From positions 7,440,001-7,504,000 of the forward strand of contig NC_087096.1 in NCBI RefSeq assembly GCF_963855985.1: a DNA stretch of 64,000 bases, written 5' to 3'. Made by a program: the position numbers and the translations under genes. The notes beneath the pieces were generated by a model. That model was not told the DNA's origin. It worked only from the letters and a program-made list of their open reading frames with translations, and made no database searches. This document shows, in pieces, positions 59,421 through 64,000 of this stretch. Source of the stretch: Ostrinia nubilalis. Taxonomy: Eukaryota > Arthropoda > Insecta > Lepidoptera > Crambidae. Numbering within the stretch: the stretch's first letter is position 1; each line of letters begins with the position of its first letter.

Positions 59421-60300
59421 GTCTAATCACACCGCATTTGCCTTACAACAATCGTAGAATCGGTATTGTGTTTCTTAGTAAGGAATACTATAAGATAGAT
59501 GCGAATTGTACTGGATTTAAATAATTATTCTAACGTGGATGATATCAACTAAAGACAAGACTGCAAACCACTGAAACTTTATCGTGTCTTCTTATTCACA
59601 TTTAATTGATCCAAACCAGAATTTTCCATTGGTGGAACAAATACATGCATTGCTTCTACACATAAATGATCCACCTACTAATAATTATTAATTGTGAAAA
59701 ATCTAAAACGTTAAAATAACGGTATCGTTGTGGCCAATGAGCTGTGGGTCTAGTCAAAATGCCATCGCAAACCAATAGGAAGTTTTCACTAATGTCAGTC
59801 GCCGCGTCACCAGTAATTCGATTCGATCGGAAAATGGCAGACAAAATGCACATTGAACCACCAACGACGCGGCGATATTGGCTCCGTGCACGATTACAGC
59901 GCCAACTAGCGTCCACAACTTTGTGGGTTCTGTCACATTGACATTTAGGTCGTATTGCAAGAAAGGATTTTTTTTCTGGCGGCTTGGTGACTGGAATTGA
60001 ACCGCCACCGGTGCAGACGGAGAAGATGGTGAATTGTCTGCACGTGAAAAAGAGGTTGTCCGGCTTGCAGAAATTTATATAAGTTACCGTTCCTTGTGTG
60101 AAATTAGAAAATGTAAATAAAACAGCTCCCTCTCAATTGACACAATTTATTTTTATCTCGTATGCTCGTATATAGTTAACAATTACGATATTATAATAAC
60201 TACTGTAATAGTGCCAATCTCAAGGGATTCAGGGTCGTTAATTAGGTTCGGTTTGGTGAATATTATTGCCACTACAAATTTCTTAAAACTCAGCCTAAAT
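59421..60300. other. Gene-free DNA with a CpG-richer block
   Basis: No gene is recognisable. About 59750-60070 is less AT-rich, contains TTGGCTCCGTGCACGATTAC and GCCACCGGTGCAGACGGAG, and has overlapping short frames on both strands. It could be a promoter or 5' exon but there is no decisive signal. Confidence 0.35.
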
Positions 60301-60309
60301 ATTAAAAGA

Positions 60310-60600
60310 CTCTACTAGTTAAGATAACTGCGCGATGTCAGGTCGGAAAGACTCCTACTTGAAGGATGGAAAAGTGGGTACCTTGGAAGCCATGCGATTA
60401 TAAGCCGTTACCCTGAACGTTCCTCTCTTCTTCCGGGGTCCAACGGGTCTCGCACACTTTTAGGTTACAAGCAGCGTCCTCCACGGCCTCAAGCGCGCAG
60501 TGCCAGATGAAGCTCTTGCATCTCTTTGACAGGTAAGCGTTCAAACTCTTGCAGAGACAGAGGTTTGATGACAAGGAGGAAATGCGAAGAGATCAGCAGT
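60310..60600 (-). other. Unidentified coding-like block
   Basis: On the minus strand two overlapping frames look protein-like: one ends ...AVEDAACNLKVCETRWTPEE and shortly afterwards TAA at about 60402; another has KPLSLQEFERLPVKEMQELH. On the plus strand a CTTTTAG acceptor (60464) and CAG/GTAAGC donor (60530) bound a possible small exon. Base composition is richer than the surroundings. I do not recognise the protein. It may be a decayed retroelement or a genuine exon; the evidence does not decide. Confidence 0.3.
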
Positions 60601-60769
60601 TCAGAAAGGAGTAATAATTATAGAAATCAATATGAAATATTGAAATATCTAAAATATGAAATGTAAAATCGTAAAATATGAAATTCCGCATGAAGACTGT
60701 TCGCTAATTTAAGCTTCACTCGCAGTCTTCAGCAACCCAATACCCTCATCCGAATAGGATTTAGGGAAT

Positions 60770-61235
60770 CTCTCATGTGTGTTATTTTTATTTATTCATC
60801 AAGAAATTATCGTGGATGCATTTTGCACCACCCGATTTGAAATAAAAGGAATTACATTACCGAAAATAATCAAATTGCGGTTGCGCACGATCGACAAATT
60901 CCTAAGTCATTTGACAGCTCCACTGACAGCCGCTCTGTCATAGACATCGCGATACGTTTCGTTTCGCCGTTTGAAAAAGTAAATACTGTACTAATAAAAC
61001 CATGATGAAAACAATTTCCAGAACACTGAAAATATTCTATTTGAAAAATAGAATAATCAATATAAAAACACTAGGAAATGTTTCATCAAAGTATATTTCA
61101 ATTAACTGAGCAAAAAGCGCCATCTATTGCAAATTAATTCTAAATCACGCCAATAGATGTCGCTAGTGGTATCCAAAATCAGAATATTGAGAAGAAATAT
61201 TAATTTGTGAAAAAACAGCAAACCGCAACGCTACA
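60770..61235 (-). repeat. Putative 3' LTR of the Gypsy element
   Basis: A polypurine tract on the minus strand (plus-strand CCCTCCCCCC, 61238-61247) is followed, reading on the minus strand, by TGTAGCGTTGCGG, a good LTR start at 61235. The distal border is uncertain. A minus-strand AATAAA near 60790 and a TGTGTG at about 60776 suggest an end near 60770-60780. The 5' LTR lies outside the window, so the pair cannot be compared. Confidence 0.5.
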
Positions 61236-62032
61236 ATACCCTCCCCCCTAGACATTCGCACGGAGAAAGAATCTGAGCTGCCCTCAGCGAACTACAAACT
61301 GAAAATAAGAGAAAAAAAAAAATAAGTGAATCTTTACACCAGAAAGACCCCCAAAAAGTCCAATTGAGAAAAAAAACTAACTTACTAACTATAACTAAAC
61401 TTTCACAAAAGCAATACCAAACCAAAATGATCCATCTACCAGGACTGATGTTCTACCAACCAAAAAAAATATCTCCTGTCCGAGCATCCAAAATTCCCAA
61501 TAAAGTCCCAACTGTGAACCAGTGGTACTCGATTTCCCCAGTAAAGTAGAACTTGACATGCAATTCTACTCATTCCTTTTCCAAAACGTTGTTAGGCTAT
61601 TTCGGCCATAACTAACATTATTTGCTAAAATAAAATAAAAATGCCTGGGTTATAAAACCGCAGAATAAAACGTCGCTGATCACGATATAATTGGACGTCA
61701 TCGCAACAAAACACAACCACAGGGAATAGTGCTCAAAACACATGATGTCATCCCTGGAAACAAAAATCTGGACTATAAAGTCACAGAGAAAAAAAACACG
61801 AGGCAAGTATACAGCAGATACTTGTCCACTCGAAAAAAGAAAAATAAATCGCATACCCTAAATGGGGCGATCACAAAAAAAAACTAACCTAAAGGTTTCC
61901 CTAAAAGGGAAAAGTAGCCTTGGCGTCATTGTTGGTAGAATACCAAACAACACTTGTGAAACAAGTCCTACGGCTGAGAACCCTGGCAAAAAAACTATTC
62001 GGCGAACTGAGGGTGAAAACAAAAGACAAGGA
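61236..62032 (-). other. Gypsy 3' non-coding region
   Basis: The interval between the pol stop and the putative LTR has only short minus-strand frames (78 and 76 codons), with no signal peptide plus fusion protein architecture. I therefore see no envelope gene. A-rich on the plus strand. Confidence 0.6.
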
Positions 62033-64000
62033 TTAAACCTTGATGTCCTTGATATGCCAAGTACCGAGAGGCTTGCCATTGTGAGCAATTAACTCGTAAA
62101 CAAGCGGAGATAGTACCTTCTTGACAATGCACTTCTCGTACTTTGGGGCAAGCTTGGTAGCCTTGAACTTCTCAGCGTCACTCTGAATGTACGTTTTGCG
62201 CCACACCTCCTGACCCTCTGAAAGTTTGACGTTACGTCTTCTGAGGTTGTAGTACCTGGTGTTCGTAGCGTGGGCCTTCAGTAAATGCGAACGTACCTTC
62301 TCGAACACTTCCTTCAAGACGCCAAACTCCCCTGCATAGTCTTCTCTTGGCATAGCAACTTCATACTCGCAGTCGTCCGTTTGCTTATAAAAGGAGCCAT
62401 TTATTATAGGTTCTCTGCCATGAACCAAAAAGAACGGTGTAAATCCGGTAGATTCGTTCACAGCACTGTTAAGTGCGAACTGAATCTTAAACAAATTGAG
62501 ATCCCAGGTTCTATGATCTTCTTTCACGTACGAAGATACAGCAGTCATTACTGTTTTGTTATACCTTTCGACCAAGTTTATCTGTGGCGTGTATCTAGGA
62601 CCGTAATGTACACGAGGGACGTTATATTTCTCCAACAGGCTACAAAATTCCGATCCCGTAAATTGAACCCCATTGTCGGTAATTACGGTTTCAGGAATTC
62701 CATGAGCCAGGAGAACATAGTTCTCGAACGCCTTTGCCACAGCTGCGCTAGTCGCGCGTCTCAAGGGAAATAGCATTGTATATTTTGAAAAACAGCAAGT
62801 GACCACTAACAGATGAATGTAACCTGATCGGGATCTAGGCAAAGGTCCGACTAAGTCTATCGACAAAGCTTGAAACGGTCTGAAACATTGCTTAGGCTGA
62901 CCCATGAGTCCAGGTGTCAAGGTAGTCTTGTGTTTGTACGCGGAACAAGTTGTGCAATTTTTTACGAAGTCCATGACGTCGCGGTACATCCCCGGCCAAT
63001 AATACCTCAGGCTCAATCTTCGGTGTGTTTTGAATACACCAAAGTGTGCTGAAGTCGGAGGTTCGTGGTTTTCGGCGATGACTGCTTTCCTCTTGGACTT
63101 GGACACAACTTCTTTCCAGTCAAACTCCTGTGTCAGGGTATATTTACCTTTACTAAGCCTGTACAGTTTCCCATTTTCAATGCGATAGTTGGGGTAGTTC
63201 TTTGGATAAGCCGTGCAACCATGTATCACTTTATTATACCACTCGTCATCAACGTCTACTGAAACTGAGGTATCTATAGCATCTACATTCAATAAACGCG
63301 AGAGAGCGTCTGGGACAACATTATCCTTCCCCCTACGATGCTCGATAGTAAAATTGTATTAGGACAGACGACATCCCCAACGAGCTAAACGACCTGTCGG
63401 GTTCTCTAAGTTCATGAACCATTTAAGGGAAGCATGATCCGTAATAACCTTAAATGGTCTGGTGCCTAGGTACGGTTCAAATTTCTCTACCGCAAAAACT
63501 ACCGCTAGTGCTTCCCTTTCGGTTGCACTGTAGTTACGTTCATTCTTATTAAGTGATCTACTAATATATGCAATAGGATGGTCATTCCCGTCTACTGTCT
63601 GGGTTAGCATACCACCTATGCCGTAACTTGACGCATCGCAATGAACAGAAAAGGGCTTCTCAAAATCTGGGCATGCTAAAACTGGAGCAGAGACCAAACA
63701 ATTTTTTAAAGATTCAAAAGCCTCTTGTGCAGCTGGGTTCCACAAAAATTTAGTCTTAGTACTGGTGAGGGCATTCAAAGGCGCAGCAATGGATGCAAAA
63801 TTCCGGATGAACCGACGGTACCAAGAACAAGTGCCAATAAACATTTTAACCTCTTTCGAAGTTTTTGGTACCGGGAAATCAAGAATTGCACGCACTTTGT
63901 CTGGGTCTGTCCTCAAACCATACTCATCAACGATGTACCCTAAATATTTCAGCGACTGTCTAAAAAATTTACTTTTTTCGAAGTTAATCGTCAAATTTGC
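62033..64000 (-). pseudogene. Gypsy pol: RT end, RNase H and integrase, with one in-frame stop
   Basis: The segment 64000-63362 encodes the end of RT (LKYLGYIVDEYG), the connection (FIGTCSWYRRFI) and RNase H (FSVHCDASSYGIGG, ATEREALAVV, VITDHASLKWF). A TAA at 63361-63359 interrupts the frame just before the end of RNase H. The same frame continues without shift into the linker and integrase. Numbering from the ATG at 63292, the integrase has a zinc-binding H76, H83, C113, C116 and catalytic D146, D206, E242 with the usual 35-residue D-E spacing, and stops at 62033. Known role: cDNA synthesis and insertion. The single nonsense codon makes this copy defective unless read through. Confidence 0.9.

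Larger units (their letters stand above)
60770..64000 (-). mobile_element. Ty3/Gypsy LTR retrotransposon, 3' portion
   Basis: On the minus strand, from the window's right edge: end of reverse transcriptase, RNase H, integrase, about 800 bases of non-coding DNA with no env-like frame, polypurine tract and a putative 3' LTR. Domain order RT-RH-IN marks Ty3/Gypsy. Gag, protease and most of RT are beyond the window. Confidence 0.88.

Noticed and set aside
61236..62032. Envelope gene of an errantivirus-type Gypsy element
   Set aside because: Only short frames without membrane or signal architecture between pol and the polypurine tract.
62285..62773. 162-codon plus-strand frame as a gene
   Set aside because: It is antisense to the well-supported integrase frame and has no domain of its own.

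Overview
The window looks like AT-rich nuclear DNA from a moth or butterfly. The basis is the sequence style (pervasive TACCTACC-type tracts, dispersed tails such as GCCCGCGACTTCG and CACCTGATGGTAAGTGAT) and protein-level resemblance of the retroelements to families I know from Lepidoptera. I see no host protein-coding gene that I can name. Nearly all recognisable coding sequence belongs to transposable elements; the rest reads as intergenic or intronic DNA with scattered GC/CpG-richer blocks that may be conserved non-coding elements.

Layout. 1-26.8 kb: gene-free DNA with palindromic MITE-like elements (5.4, 11.0, 15.1, 17.4, 25.25 and 26.8 kb), a related pair at 2.7 and 16.8 kb, a 1.84-kb element with ~540-bp inverted arms (22.1-24.0 kb), degenerate repeat triplets (10.1-10.7 and 18.6-19.4 kb) and retroelement tails. 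26.99-27.11 kb: a 25-bp perfect hairpin whose loop is a tRNA-like sequence of exactly tRNA geometry. 27.34-35.64 kb: two almost identical, complete PIF/Harbinger transposons in opposite orientation around a 390-bp spacer. 36.85-39.8 kb: a 5'-truncated CR1/L2-like non-LTR retrotransposon with a long open RT frame. 39.8-48 kb: gene-free DNA with one short repeat element carrying an expanded TGAC microsatellite. 48.0-50.5 kb: a second 5'-truncated non-LTR element on the minus strand. 51.98-52.32 kb: a 339-bp RTE-like 3' end with an 11-bp target-site duplication. 52.8 and 54.0-54.6 kb: two more inverted-repeat elements. 58.4-59.4 kb: a degenerate tandem triplet, one unit split by a 188-bp insertion. 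60.8-64.0 kb: the 3' part of a Ty3/Gypsy LTR retrotransposon on the minus strand, cut by the window end.

The coherent functional system here is the Harbinger pair. Each copy encodes a four-exon DDE transposase (351 aa by my splice model) and a convergent three-exon Myb/SANT-like protein (279 aa), the two proteins such elements use together. The flanking trinucleotides do not match as the copies now stand (TAC...TTA and GTA...TAA), but both become perfect 3-bp target-site duplications (TAC/TAC and TAA/TAA) if the spacer is turned round. This indicates that the spacer was inverted by recombination between the two inverted copies.
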